Of a stretch of DNA of 64,000 bases, positions 26,262-37,352 are shown one piece after another. A model generated the notes under the pieces. The model ran no database searches. It was given only the letters and a program-made list of their open reading frames with translations, and had not been told where the DNA came from. Position numbers and translations under genes: made by a program. The DNA comes from Paraburkholderia dioscoreae (GTDB taxonomy: Bacteria; Pseudomonadota; Gammaproteobacteria; Burkholderiales; Burkholderiaceae): the NCBI RefSeq assembly GCF_902459535.1, contig NZ_LR699554.1, forward strand, positions 124,001 to 188,000, written 5' to 3'. The stretch's first letter is position 1, and each line of letters starts with the position of its first letter.

Positions 26262-27278
26262 ATGAACACTGCCGGCCTGTCTCGTTCTTCTTCGCGTACA
26301 TGGGGCCAAACGCTTGGCGATCTGCTGGACGCCTCGCCGCTGGAGGCTCGCGCTTTCGTCCTTGACGAGAGCGTGACGAACTTGCGTGAAGTCATCCACG
26401 GTGTTGCCGCACTGCTCACTCCGTTTGCGCGTTGTCGCGAGTTGCGCTTGCGCGCGCGCATCGATCAATCGGTGGCTGAAACGATTCTCGCCGACGGTGC
26501 CCGGTTAGGCCAGCTGGTTTTCCATTTGCTCAACCGAACGATCCAACTCTCCGCGCAGGGAGAGATTTCGCTTATCGTGCGGGCGCAGCCTTTGAATTCG
26601 GGTTCCCAGCGAATTTTTATCAGCGTAGTCGATGCGGTGGTAAAGTGCGCGCCCGACGCGTTGCCGCCACTTTTCGACCCAGCCATAGAGGATCCGTACG
26701 TGGCGAAATGGCTCGCCGACGCTGACGCCTGTTTGCCGCTCTGCCGAATACTGGCGCAGCGTATGCGCGGCGAGCTCTCCGTCACGAGCGGAACCGAGAA
26801 AGGCCCTCGAGCAATTTTCAACGCGCCGTTCGGCGTCGAACGATGGGCGCCCTCCGCGAAAACGGCTCGCGGCAGCGTACAGATGCCCTTTTTTTCCAGT
26901 GCAACGCAGTCAGGCGAAGTTTCCGCGAGTGCCTCCTTTGAGCCTTTTGACAGTCATTATCTGGACGCATTGTCTGAAGAGGGGGTCGATCTTCAAGCGT
27001 TTCTCAGCAATTGGCGCGACGCAATGAATGAGGATCTCGGGCGACTCAGTGGGTTGCTCCGTGAAGGTCAACACGATCATCTGCATGGTGTGCTGCACAG
27101 GTTGAGCGGAGCCGTGGGTCTTGTCGGTGCGAGCGGCTTGATGGAGGCGTTGCGGCGAGCGAGTAAATCTCCACACAAACGCGGCGCAACTTCAGTCGAC
27201 ACACTATTGGCGAGAGCGAAAATCCTCGTCGTGCAACTTGAAGCAGCAGCTCGCGCATACCGGAGCCCTTCGCGATGA
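26262..27278 (+). CDS. Pseudo-histidine-kinase ATPase domain fused to HPt
   Basis: This 338-residue protein has no membrane segment. Residues about 40-200 align by eye with a HATPase_c domain: ILADGARLGQLVFHLLNRTIQLSAQGEI matches an N-box region, then FISVVDAVVK and CRILAQRMRGELSVTSGTEKG. However, the N-box Asn is replaced by Arg, and the glycines of the G1 and G2 boxes are missing, so ATP binding is unlikely. No HisKA dimerisation domain is visible. The C-terminal part (about 235-330) is an HPt domain with HRLSGAVGLVGASGL, candidate phosphohistidine H279. It looks like the tail of a BvgS-like hybrid kinase kept as a phosphotransfer scaffold. It is coupled to the next gene by an ATGA overlap. 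Confidence 0.75.
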   Translation: MNTAGLSRSSSRTWGQTLGDLLDASPLEARAFVLDESVTNLREVIHGVAALLTPFARCRELRLRARIDQSVAETILADGARLGQLVFHLLNRTIQLSAQGEISLIVRAQPLNSGSQRIFISVVDAVVKCAPDALPPLFDPAIEDPYVAKWLADADACLPLCRILAQRMRGELSVTSGTEKGPRAIFNAPFGVERWAPSAKTARGSVQMPFFSSATQSGEVSASASFEPFDSHYLDALSEEGVDLQAFLSNWRDAMNEDLGRLSGLLREGQHDHLHGVLHRLSGAVGLVGASGLMEALRRASKSPHKRGATSVDTLLARAKILVVQLEAAARAYRSPSR

Positions 27279-28282
27279 ACCGACCACTGGCCTTGATCGA
27301 AGGCGACCTGGCGCTTCCGAGCGCGCGGCCGTTCGATGCGTTGCCGCCGCCCTTCGGCTCCCGGCGCGGGCCCGCGCAGGCCGCGGCACCACGCGAACCG
27401 CGGCCCAAATCACGCACCGACGCGCAACGGGCAATTCAGAATGCCGTACAACCCCAGGCGTCGGCGATACGCCGTGGGACGTTCCCACCGGGCGTGAAGT
27501 TTCTTTTGTTCTATAAGTTGCCGCAACAACGCGACCATTCGCGTCGCTTTGACGAGCAGTTGGCCGAAGCCAGGCATTATCTGGAGATAGGAGGGGTACG
27601 TCCGCGCTCGACCCGTTCGGATCATGTCCTGGGAGCGGCGATCTTCGCGGGCTGCGGCATTGCGCTGGCCTGGTTGCTGACCACCTGTGCGACGCACGGC
27701 GCCGACAAGGCGGCCACGGCTGTGATAGGGCGGGTGGCGGTTCGTCCGCCGGTTGAATTTACCGGCACGGTTACGCAAAGCGGATCTTCGGCGGCTAATT
27801 CGACACCGAAGCCGGCGGCTTCCAAAGCGTCTGCGCCGGCCAATGCGACGCCGGGGGCGGCGTTTGGCAACGTCCCTACGTCAGAGTCACAACGTGTCGA
27901 ACACCTCGTGAAACAGTGGGCCACGCGAGTGTCCGCGGATCAGGCAGCGCCGAGCCGGCCCGCAAAGGCCAATCGCCAGGTTTCCATCGCGCGTTTGAGC
28001 AAACTCCACGTCGACGGGCGTCTCGCATTGAGCCGCATCACCAACGCAGCCACACGGCCTTCCCCGTCGAAGTCGGGCGAATGGACCGCACGCTCCTCGT
28101 CCGTGAACGAAACAGCCGAGCGCGCAACACTATTCGACTGGGCCGCGCAGCAGCGGCGCGCTGCAATCACGACGCACGCCGGCGTGCCCACGCCGGGTGA
28201 CACCGACTGGAACGCCCGCATGACCCAGCGCAGGGTCACTGACAACCCTGACGCCTTCAACACGAGCCGCAGCATGCAGTAG
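27275..28282 (+). CDS. Hypothetical single-pass membrane protein
   Basis: I do not recognise this 335-residue protein. It is Pro/Arg/Ala-rich at the N-terminus (1-60) and has a mixed region with FPPGVKFLLFYKLPQQRDH (about 70-88). One probable membrane helix covers residues 118-138 (LGAAIFAGCGIALAWLLTTCA). A Ser/Thr/Ala-rich low-complexity C-terminal half follows and would be periplasmic if the N-terminus is inside. The ATG overlaps the pseudokinase-HPt stop (ATGA), which argues for co-translation with the relay. It could be a membrane partner or sensor for the relay, but that is only positional inference. Confidence 0.65.
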   Translation: MNRPLALIEGDLALPSARPFDALPPPFGSRRGPAQAAAPREPRPKSRTDAQRAIQNAVQPQASAIRRGTFPPGVKFLLFYKLPQQRDHSRRFDEQLAEARHYLEIGGVRPRSTRSDHVLGAAIFAGCGIALAWLLTTCATHGADKAATAVIGRVAVRPPVEFTGTVTQSGSSAANSTPKPAASKASAPANATPGAAFGNVPTSESQRVEHLVKQWATRVSADQAAPSRPAKANRQVSIARLSKLHVDGRLALSRITNAATRPSPSKSGEWTARSSSVNETAERATLFDWAAQQRRAAITTHAGVPTPGDTDWNARMTQRRVTDNPDAFNTSRSMQ

Positions 28283-28294
28283 CAGCCCAAAAAA

Positions 28295-28317
28295 AAGCCC
28301 GACCAGTGGTCGGGCTT
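28295..28317 (-). terminator. Rho-independent terminator of acnA
   Basis: A 10-bp perfect stem, AAGCCCGACC (28295-28304) with GGTCGGGCTT (28308-28317), has a 3-base loop. Read on the minus strand it is followed by a run of eight T (plus-strand A-run 28289-28296), which ends the acnA transcript. It lies between the convergent ends of acnA and the hypothetical membrane-protein gene. A second hairpin, GGCTGCG 28325-28331 with CGCAGCC 28344-28350, lies just inside. Confidence 0.9.
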
Positions 28318-28388
28318 CAAAGTCGGCTGCGCCCTCCACAGGACGCAGCCCCTGCAAAACAGCCGTGCTGTTTGCGTTATCGCCAGCT

Positions 28389-31106
<2,718 letters not shown>

Positions 31107-31151
31107 GGTGTTTTCCTTGGTTTGATCGCGGAACTACGGTACTTGACTTGA

Positions 31152-32603
31152 CTAGATGACGTACAGATCGACGTATTCATTGACCGGCATGGCTTCGAGC
31201 CTTGCCTGGTCCAGCGACACGTCGAGAATCGCCAGCTGTTGCTTGACCGGAAAGCGGCGCGCGAGGTTGGTCTTGAACTTCTCGACCAGCAACGGAATCC
31301 CGTCTTCGCGACGACGTTTATGACCGATCGGGTATTCGACTACGACTTCGTCGAATGTCGAACCGTCGTTGAATTCGATCGTCAGTGCATTGGCGATCGA
31401 ACGCTTCTCGGGATCGTGGTAATCCTTCGTGAACTGCGGGTCTTCGACACATTCCATCTTTGCGCGCAGCACGTCGATGCGCGCGTCCTGTGCGGTCGAA
31501 TCTTCATAATCGGCGGCCGTCAGGCGGCCGTGGATCAGCGGCACGGCGATCATGTACTGAATGCAATGATCGCGGTCGGCTGGATTGTTCAGCGGGCCTT
31601 TTTTATCGATGATGCGAATCGCAGCCTCGTGCGTGCGGATCGTGATCTTGCGAATGTCCTCTACACGCTTGCCGGCTGCGTTGAGTTGCGCATGCAGGTT
31701 CATTGCGGCTTCCGCCGCCGTTTGCGCGTGGAATTCCGCCGGGAACGAAATCTTGAACAGCACGTTCTCCATCACGTATGAACCATACGGGCGCTGGAAC
31801 CTGAACGCGTTGCCCTTGAAGAGCACGTCGTAAAAGCCCCATGTTTTCGCGGTCAGCACCGAGGGGTAGCCCATCTCGCCGGTCTTCGCAATCAACGCGA
31901 GGCGCACTGCGCGCGATGTCGCGTCGCCCGCAGCCCATGACTTGCGCGAGCCGGTATTCGGCGCGTGGCGGTACGTGCGCAGCGCATGCCCATCGACAAA
32001 CGCCTGCGAGACCGCATTGATCAGCTCGTCGCGAGTGAGACCGATCAACTGGCCGACCACCGCGGTCGACGCCAGTTTCACCAGCAGCACATGATCGAGC
32101 CCGACCTTGTTGAAGGAGTTTTCGAGCGCGATACAGCCTTGAATTTCGTGCGCCTTGATCATGGCGATCAACACGTCTTTCATCGCCAGCGGCTGTTTGC
32201 CGGCTGCGATGGCGCCGCGCGAGAGCCAGTCGGCCGTCGCGAGAATTCCGCCGAGATTGTCCGACGGGTGGCCCCATTCGGCGGCCAGCCATGTGTCGTT
32301 GAAGTCGAGCCAGCGGATCATGGCGCCGATGTTGAAGGCGGCCTGAACCGGATCCAGCTGGAACGACGTACCGGGCACCTTCGCGCCGTTGGGGACGATC
32401 GTGCCCGGCACAATCGGTCCCATCAGCTTGGTGCAGGCCGGGTAGGTGAGCGCCTCGAGTCCGCAGCCGAGCGTATCGATCAGGCAGTGACGCGCGGTTT
32501 CCAGCGCGAGCGTGCTGTCGATCGGATACTCCAGCACGTAATCGACGATATCGACCAGGACTTGGTCCGGGTCGGGTCGCACGTTGGTAATCGGAGCGGA
32601 CAT
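31152..32603 (-). CDS. prpD: 2-methylcitrate dehydratase PrpD
   Basis: The 483-residue protein is the same length as E. coli PrpD and shows the same motifs: CLIDTLGCGLEALTYPAC, IRWLDFNDTWLAAEWGHPSDN, YRHAPNTGSRKSWAAGDAT and KKGPLNNPADRDHC. It converts 2-methylcitrate to 2-methylaconitate in propionate breakdown. It lies between the lysozyme-inhibitor-like gene and acnA. Neither prpB (methylisocitrate lyase) nor a PrpR-type regulator is in the window, so the pathway must be completed elsewhere. Confidence 0.95.
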   Translation of the reverse strand: MSAPITNVRPDPDQVLVDIVDYVLEYPIDSTLALETARHCLIDTLGCGLEALTYPACTKLMGPIVPGTIVPNGAKVPGTSFQLDPVQAAFNIGAMIRWLDFNDTWLAAEWGHPSDNLGGILATADWLSRGAIAAGKQPLAMKDVLIAMIKAHEIQGCIALENSFNKVGLDHVLLVKLASTAVVGQLIGLTRDELINAVSQAFVDGHALRTYRHAPNTGSRKSWAAGDATSRAVRLALIAKTGEMGYPSVLTAKTWGFYDVLFKGNAFRFQRPYGSYVMENVLFKISFPAEFHAQTAAEAAMNLHAQLNAAGKRVEDIRKITIRTHEAAIRIIDKKGPLNNPADRDHCIQYMIAVPLIHGRLTAADYEDSTAQDARIDVLRAKMECVEDPQFTKDYHDPEKRSIANALTIEFNDGSTFDEVVVEYPIGHKRRREDGIPLLVEKFKTNLARRFPVKQQLAILDVSLDQARLEAMPVNEYVDLYVI

Positions 32604-32628
32604 CGGGGTGTTTTCCTGATGAGGATAA

Positions 32629-33135
32629 TTAGTTGCTGGTCTTGTTGATCGCGTTCGATTGCGTCGGAGCCGGCGCGCCTTCGATCATGGCTGCCGTCTT
32701 GCACTCGTCGGCCAGACGCGAACTGTCCTTGTCCGAGAACAACATGGCCTTCGTCGGGATCACGACGAGATCCATACCGGTTGCGGCGTCGTGGAAGCGG
32801 TCTGCACCCGTGGTGGTCGCTTCGCGCGGCAGATTGTAATTTTTGTTAGCCCAGTGAACCGTGACGATCTGGTCACGCTTCATGTCGCCCTTCAGTTCGA
32901 ACGCCAGACCTTCGTTGCACGACCACTTTTCCGCGCCTTCCGGCACCGGATCGACCTTCGCTTCCTTGGCCGGGTTCGGTTTGCGCTTGATCAGGCGCTT
33001 CGGCTGCGGCTTTTTCGGCACAGCCTTGGTAGCCGGTTTCGTGGTGGTCGCCGGTTGCGCGGCGGCGTCAGTCGCGACCGACAGCATCGTCGTGGACAGG
33101 GCGCCAATCACGGCGGCGATCATCAGCTTTTTCAT
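32629..33135 (-). CDS. Secreted MliC-like (C-type lysozyme inhibitor) protein
   Basis: The 168-residue protein has a signal peptide (1-26, ending DAAAQ) and a Lys/Pro-rich linker (about 27-62). A small domain follows with two cysteines (WSCNEGLAFEL and ADECKT) enclosing VHWANKNYNLPREATTTGADRF. This pattern is similar to MliC/PliC lysozyme inhibitors (F/Y-x-C, Y-x-L, a SASG-like turn, then an A-x-L strand and a final Cys). The usual SASG-type loop appears here as TTTGADRF, so inhibition is not assured. It is out of place inside a TCA/propionate gene run. No search was possible; the family call is moderate. Confidence 0.6.
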   Translation of the reverse strand: MKKLMIAAVIGALSTTMLSVATDAAAQPATTTKPATKAVPKKPQPKRLIKRKPNPAKEAKVDPVPEGAEKWSCNEGLAFELKGDMKRDQIVTVHWANKNYNLPREATTTGADRFHDAATGMDLVVIPTKAMLFSDKDSSRLADECKTAAMIEGAPAPTQSNAINKTSN

Positions 33136-33238
33136 GGAGAAAACCTTTCTATCTAGTTTCAGTTAAACATTCCGCGGGCGACCGGTCCTGGCGACCGCGT
33201 GGTTGAACTGCACGCGCTTTGAAAGCGCACAGCGACCG

Positions 33239-34426
33239 CTATTTTCTCCTATTTAGCGGCAGGTACTTCAAATTCTCGGGCCCGGTGTAATTCGCGCTCG
33301 GACGGATGATCTTGTTGTCGATACGCTGCTCGATGATATGCGCGCTCCAGCCCGCCGTACGCGCGATCACGAAGAGCGGCGTGAACATGGCGGTGGGCAC
33401 GCCCATCATGTGATACGAGACCGCGCTGAACCAGTCCAGATTCGGGAACATCTTCTTCGCGTCCCACATCACCGACTCCAGCCGCTCGGCAATGCTGAAC
33501 AGCTTGGTGTTGCCCGCTTCCTTCGAGAGCGTCTTCGCGACTTCCTTGATGACCTTGTTGCGCGGGTCCGAAATCGTGTACACCGGGTGGCCGAAGCCGA
33601 TCACTACTTCCTTGTTCTCGACGCGGCGGCGGATGTCCGCTTCGGCTTCGTCAGCGTTCTGGTAGCGCGACTGGATCTCGAACGCGACTTCATTCGCGCC
33701 GCCGTGCTTCGGTCCGCGCAGCGCGCCGATCGCACCGGTGATCGCCGAATAGATGTCCGATCCCGTGCCCGCGATCACGCGGCCCGTGAAGGTCGACGCG
33801 TTGAATTCATGCTCGGCGTACAGGTTCAGCGACACGTGCATCGCGTCGACCCATGCGCTCGACGGCTCCACGCCGTGCAGCAGATGCAGGAAGTGGCCGC
33901 CGATCGAATCGTCGTCGGTTTCCACCTCGATGCGCTTGCCGTTGTGCGAGTAGTGATACCAGTACAGCAGCATCGAACCGAGCGAGGCCATCAGCTTGTC
34001 GGCGATGTCGCGCGCGCCCGGCAGGTTGTGATCGTCTTTTTCCGGCAGCACGGTGCCGAGCACCGACACGCCGGTGCGCATCACGTCCATCGGATGCGCG
34101 GCGGCCGGAATCCATTCGAGGGCGGCCTTGACGTTGGCGGGCAGGCCGCGCAGCGCCTTGAGCTTGGTTTTGTACGCGGTGAGTTCGGCTTGCGTCGGCA
34201 GCTTTTCGTGAACCAGCAGGTACGCGATCTCTTCGAATTCGCAGGCGCTGGCGATATCGAGAATGTCGTAGCCGCGGTAATGCAGGTCGTTGCCGGTCTT
34301 GCCGACCGTACAAAGGGCCGTGTTGCCCGCCGTCACGCCCGACAGGGCGACGGATTTTTTCGGTTTGAAGCCGCTTTTGGGTTCGTTGCCGCCGGCTGCA
34401 CCGGCGGTCTGCGTTGTCTCGCTCAT
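33239..34426 (-). CDS. prpC: 2-methylcitrate synthase PrpC
   Basis: The 395-residue protein is a citrate-synthase-fold enzyme with PrpC-specific stretches: KPKKSVALSGVTAGNTALCT, HYRGYDILDIA, YWYHYSHNGKRIEVETDDDS, the catalytic GPKHGGANE and GFGHPVYT, and the ending DNKIIRPSANYTGPE. It condenses propionyl-CoA with oxaloacetate. I chose ATG 34426, with GGAG a few bases upstream; the frame is open to 34798 but that extension overlaps the lyase gene and reads as nonsense. The separate gltA at 42052 is the true citrate synthase. Confidence 0.95.
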   Translation of the reverse strand: MSETTQTAGAAGGNEPKSGFKPKKSVALSGVTAGNTALCTVGKTGNDLHYRGYDILDIASACEFEEIAYLLVHEKLPTQAELTAYKTKLKALRGLPANVKAALEWIPAAAHPMDVMRTGVSVLGTVLPEKDDHNLPGARDIADKLMASLGSMLLYWYHYSHNGKRIEVETDDDSIGGHFLHLLHGVEPSSAWVDAMHVSLNLYAEHEFNASTFTGRVIAGTGSDIYSAITGAIGALRGPKHGGANEVAFEIQSRYQNADEAEADIRRRVENKEVVIGFGHPVYTISDPRNKVIKEVAKTLSKEAGNTKLFSIAERLESVMWDAKKMFPNLDWFSAVSYHMMGVPTAMFTPLFVIARTAGWSAHIIEQRIDNKIIRPSANYTGPENLKYLPLNRRK

Positions 34427-34586
34427 CTCCCGCAATCTCCTTTGTGCCTGTTCATTGCTTCTGGTTGACCTACACGTTCGATGTGGCTGGCCCGCAGCGT
34501 TAGATGATTCAGTGCTTCGATTGCAGGACGATGTACAGATCCGCCGTTCAGCGCCGCCGTGCCGATTGCCGGATGCACGCCCATGT

Positions 34587-35603
34587 TCATGATGCGGTTT
34601 GCACGTTAGTACCCACTTTCGTGAAGAGCGGCGCCGCGTCTTGCGGGACGGCGCGGCCAGTGGCTTGCGCGCGGCGCAGCACCGACCAGTAATAGCGATA
34701 GCTCGCGCGGTCATGCAGCGTGTCGTGATGGCGCGTCGGACCCCATTGGGCGGACTGCGCGGCCAGCAGGATTTCGGTGGCGGTGGCGATCTCTTCATCG
34801 CGCGGTGCGAACGCGGCCACGATCGCCTCGATTTGCGCCGGGTGGATGCTCCACATGCGCGTGTAGCCGAATTCGTTGCGGGCGCGCGCGGCGTCGTTCG
34901 CCACCACGCTCATGTCGCGCACTTCCGTGCTGACATTGTGCGACGGCACTTTGCCGTACGCATGGCAGGCGGCGGAAATTTCCAGCTTTGCACGCCGCAC
35001 CAACGGATGATCGAACTGGCCGGGCGAGCGCATGGCCGTATCGGGAATCGCGCCGTCGTGCGCGGAGACGAAATCCATCAAGCCGAAGCTCAGCGCTTCC
35101 ACACCGGGCAGCGCGGCCAGATCGAACACGCGCGTCAGCGCGCCGTGTGTTTCGACCAGCAATTGCACCGGCACCGGTTGCGCGATGCCGAGCTCGCGGC
35201 GCGTCGCCTCGATGAACGCGACCATTTCGGCGGCATCGTGCCCGTTCCGGATCTTCGGCAGAGTGATGTAAGCGGGCGCTCGCTTCGCGGCACGCAGAAT
35301 GAGACGGACGTCATCGCGCCAGTGCGCGTGATCGAAGTCGTGAATCCGCACGCCGACGCGGCCAAAGCGGTCATGCTCGCTGCCCAGCAGCGAGGCGACC
35401 AACTCCGCGTGCTGCGCCTCGCGACCGACCTGCGCGCCGTCTTCGCAATCGAGCGTGATATCGAACACGGGGCCCAGTTGTTGCTGCAAAGCGAGCGATT
35501 TCAGCATCAGCTTTTCACTGCCGGCGTAGTGATCGCAGGCAGGCAGCACAGCGGGCGGCACTTCGCCGTCAAACAGCACTTCGGCGGGCGTGAGGGCGCG
35601 CAT
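34587..35603 (-). CDS. CitE-like HpcH/HpaI-family CoA-ester lyase
   Basis: The 338-residue protein (ATG 35603) is a TIM-barrel aldolase/lyase of the citrate lyase beta/malyl-CoA lyase family. Visible motifs include FDITLDCEDGAQVG, ITLPKIRNGHDA, LLVETHGAL, LSFGLMDFVSAHDG and MWSIHPAQI. Partner citrate lyase subunits (CitD, CitF) are not adjacent, so a stand-alone malyl-CoA, citramalyl-CoA or related reaction is more likely than ATP-independent citrate cleavage. It is between mdh and prpC, with about 160 non-coding bases before prpC. An upstream start at 35675 adds 24 residues of low credibility. Confidence 0.82.
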   Translation of the reverse strand: MRALTPAEVLFDGEVPPAVLPACDHYAGSEKLMLKSLALQQQLGPVFDITLDCEDGAQVGREAQHAELVASLLGSEHDRFGRVGVRIHDFDHAHWRDDVRLILRAAKRAPAYITLPKIRNGHDAAEMVAFIEATRRELGIAQPVPVQLLVETHGALTRVFDLAALPGVEALSFGLMDFVSAHDGAIPDTAMRSPGQFDHPLVRRAKLEISAACHAYGKVPSHNVSTEVRDMSVVANDAARARNEFGYTRMWSIHPAQIEAIVAAFAPRDEEIATATEILLAAQSAQWGPTRHHDTLHDRASYRYYWSVLRRAQATGRAVPQDAAPLFTKVGTNVQTAS

Positions 35604-35728
35604 CTTCGGCGTCAGGGCGTGGGTAGTGTTTGGAGAAATCGGATTCGGGCGCGCTCTGCCGGACCGTCGCGGCAACCGCGCAAAAAGCGCTCGAATCAGA
35701 TGCGAACAACTGCATTCGCACGAAAAAA

Positions 35729-35840
35729 ACCGGAACTCGCTGTGCGGACGTTGGGGGCGCCCCCCCAGATCTGCCGCTTCGCGCCAGACCGCCCGTGGGG
35801 GGAACCAGGGGTGGCCTGCCGCTTTCTCACGAGTTCCGGT
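35729..35840 (-). terminator. Structured intergenic element and probable mdh terminator
   Basis: Outer arms ACCGGAACTCG (35729-35739) and CGAGTTCCGGT (35830-35840) are perfectly complementary. On the minus strand the downstream arm is followed by a run of seven T, fitting a Rho-independent terminator for mdh. Inside lie C-runs and G-runs and a 19-base hairpin core (35770-35788: TCTG-g-CGC-gaa-GCG-g-CAGA on the minus strand). A related element occurs upstream of leuB at 46063-46134 with compensatory changes. Confidence 0.7.
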
Positions 35841-35857
35841 TCGTCTTCATCAGGCGC

Positions 35858-36841
35858 TTAGCCGAGCAGGTGTTGAACGCCGTCGCGCTCTTCCAGCAGT
35901 TCCTGTAGCGTGCCGTCCATCTTTTCGCGCGAGAACGCGTCGATTTCCAGACCTTCGACGCGCTTGTACTCACCGTTTTCGCACGTGACCGGCACACCGT
36001 AGATGATGTCTTCCGGAATGCCGTACGAACCGTCCGACGGGATACCCATGGTGACCCACTTGCCGTTCGTGCCGAGCACCCAGTCGCGCACGTGGTCGAT
36101 TGCAGCGTTAGCCGCCGACGCTGCCGACGACAGGCCGCGTGCTTCGATAATCGCTGCGCCGCGCTTGCCGACGGTCGGGATGAACGTGTTGCGGTTCCAT
36201 TCTTCGTCGTTGATCAGCTTGGTCAGATCCTGACCTTCTGCCGTTGCAACGCGGAAGTCCGGGTACATGGTCGGCGAGTGGTTGCCCCACACAGCCAGCT
36301 TTTCGATCGATGCGACCGGCTTGCCCGACTTGGCCGCCAGTTGCGACAGCGCGCGGTTGTGGTCCAGCCGCAGCATGGCGGTGAAGTTCTTCTTCGGCAG
36401 ATCCGGTGCCGACTTCATAGCGATGTACGCGTTCGTGTTGGCCGGGTTGCCGACCACCAGCACCTTCACGTCGCGGCTGGCGACTTCGTTCAGCGCCTTG
36501 CCCTGAACCGTGAAGATTTCGGCGTTGGCCGACAGCAGATCCTTACGCTCCATGCCTTTCGAACGCGGACGGGCGCCGACCAGCAGGGCGACGTCGGCGT
36601 CTTTGAATGCAACCTTGGGATCGTCGGTGATCACGACGCCCGACAGCAGCGGGAATGCGCAATCATCCAGTTCCATCACGACGCCTTTGACGGCGCCTTG
36701 CGCTTGCGGCAGGTCAAGCAGTTGCAGGATAACCGGCTGATCCTTGCCGAGCAGGTCGCCATTGGCGATGCGGAACAGCAGGGAGTAAGCAATTTGACCT
36801 GCGGCGCCGGTGACGGCAACGCGCTTTGCGGGCTTAGCCAT
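35858..36841 (-). CDS. mdh: Malate dehydrogenase
   Basis: The 327-residue protein has an NAD-binding Rossmann motif [18 protein letters not shown] near the N-terminus, the conserved [15 protein letters not shown] loop, [10 protein letters not shown], and the catalytic [10 protein letters not shown]. This is the bacterial/cytosolic-type Mdh typical of Burkholderiales. It oxidises malate to oxaloacetate. It is first in the minus-strand TCA run. GGAG precedes ATG 36841. A strong promoter lies about 400 bases upstream (37241-37269), implying a long leader unless a nearer promoter is used. Confidence 0.97.
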
Positions 36842-37240
36842 TGAGAAATCTCCAGGACGATGCGTTAGACGCTAGGGAAAACGCCATTCTATATGCGCGT
36901 TCAGCGAAGCGTTATGAAACACGGCGGAAATCACTGTTCGCGGACTGCCTCGTAATCTGCCGAGGCCGAGCGGCGCGTCGCGGCAAGACCGCCATGCCGG
37001 AAGGAAACTTGTACAACTGTAGTATGGGAGCGGGAGGACGCATACGCGAGACGCCGGGTAGCCGCTGCACGGTGCGGGCTCCCGCAAACAGCGCGTTTCG
37101 GCAAGCGTCTGGCCAATGAATGGCGGCGAAATCGAAACCTGAACTGCGTGAGATCAGCATGGTGCAGAGTGGCTGCTGGTGCGTCGCGGCGCTGCATGAA
37201 ACAGGCTCCGAAAAAACCCGCAAACCCTTGTTCGACAAAG
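36842..37240. other. mdh upstream region and probable long leader
   Basis: This roughly 400-base non-coding stretch lies between the predicted mdh transcription start and the mdh ATG. It contains an 8-bp palindrome TTGTACAA (37009-37016) within ACTTGTACAACT, one mismatch short of a 12-bp palindrome, which could be a secondary regulator site. No convincing gene or terminator was seen. Confidence 0.4.
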
Positions 37241-37269
37241 AGTGTAGGAGTCGTCACAGACAAAGTCAA
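37241..37269 (-). promoter_or_regulatory. Sigma-70-type promoter reading toward mdh
   Basis: On the minus strand, TTGACT (37269-37264) and TACACT (37246-37241) are separated by exactly 17 bases, a close match to TTGACA-N17-TATAAT. The predicted start is near 37234. The palindrome at 37278-37297 sits directly upstream of the -35 box, so a protein bound there could affect this promoter and gntR. Confidence 0.7.
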
Positions 37270-37277
37270 CTTTATCT

Positions 37278-37297
37278 TATGTCTTATATAAGACATA
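37278..37297. promoter_or_regulatory. Perfect 20-bp palindrome, likely GntR operator
   Basis: TATGTCTTATATAAGACATA is a perfect inverted repeat, 10 bp per arm. It lies 55 bases upstream of the gntR start and 8 bases from the -35 of the divergent mdh promoter. GntR/HutC regulators bind such short palindromes, and autoregulation of the adjacent gene is common. That this regulator binds it is an inference. Confidence 0.7.
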
Positions 37298-37352
37298 TCT
37301 GTTGCTGGGAAAACCCTAGACGCGGACTAGCCCTTTATGATGAAATGCGCGC

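Noticed and set aside
34427..34798. Upstream extension of prpC
   Set aside because: The extra 124 codons overlap the CitE-like gene and read as Arg/Pro-rich noise; ATG 34426 has a ribosome site and matches the family N-terminus.
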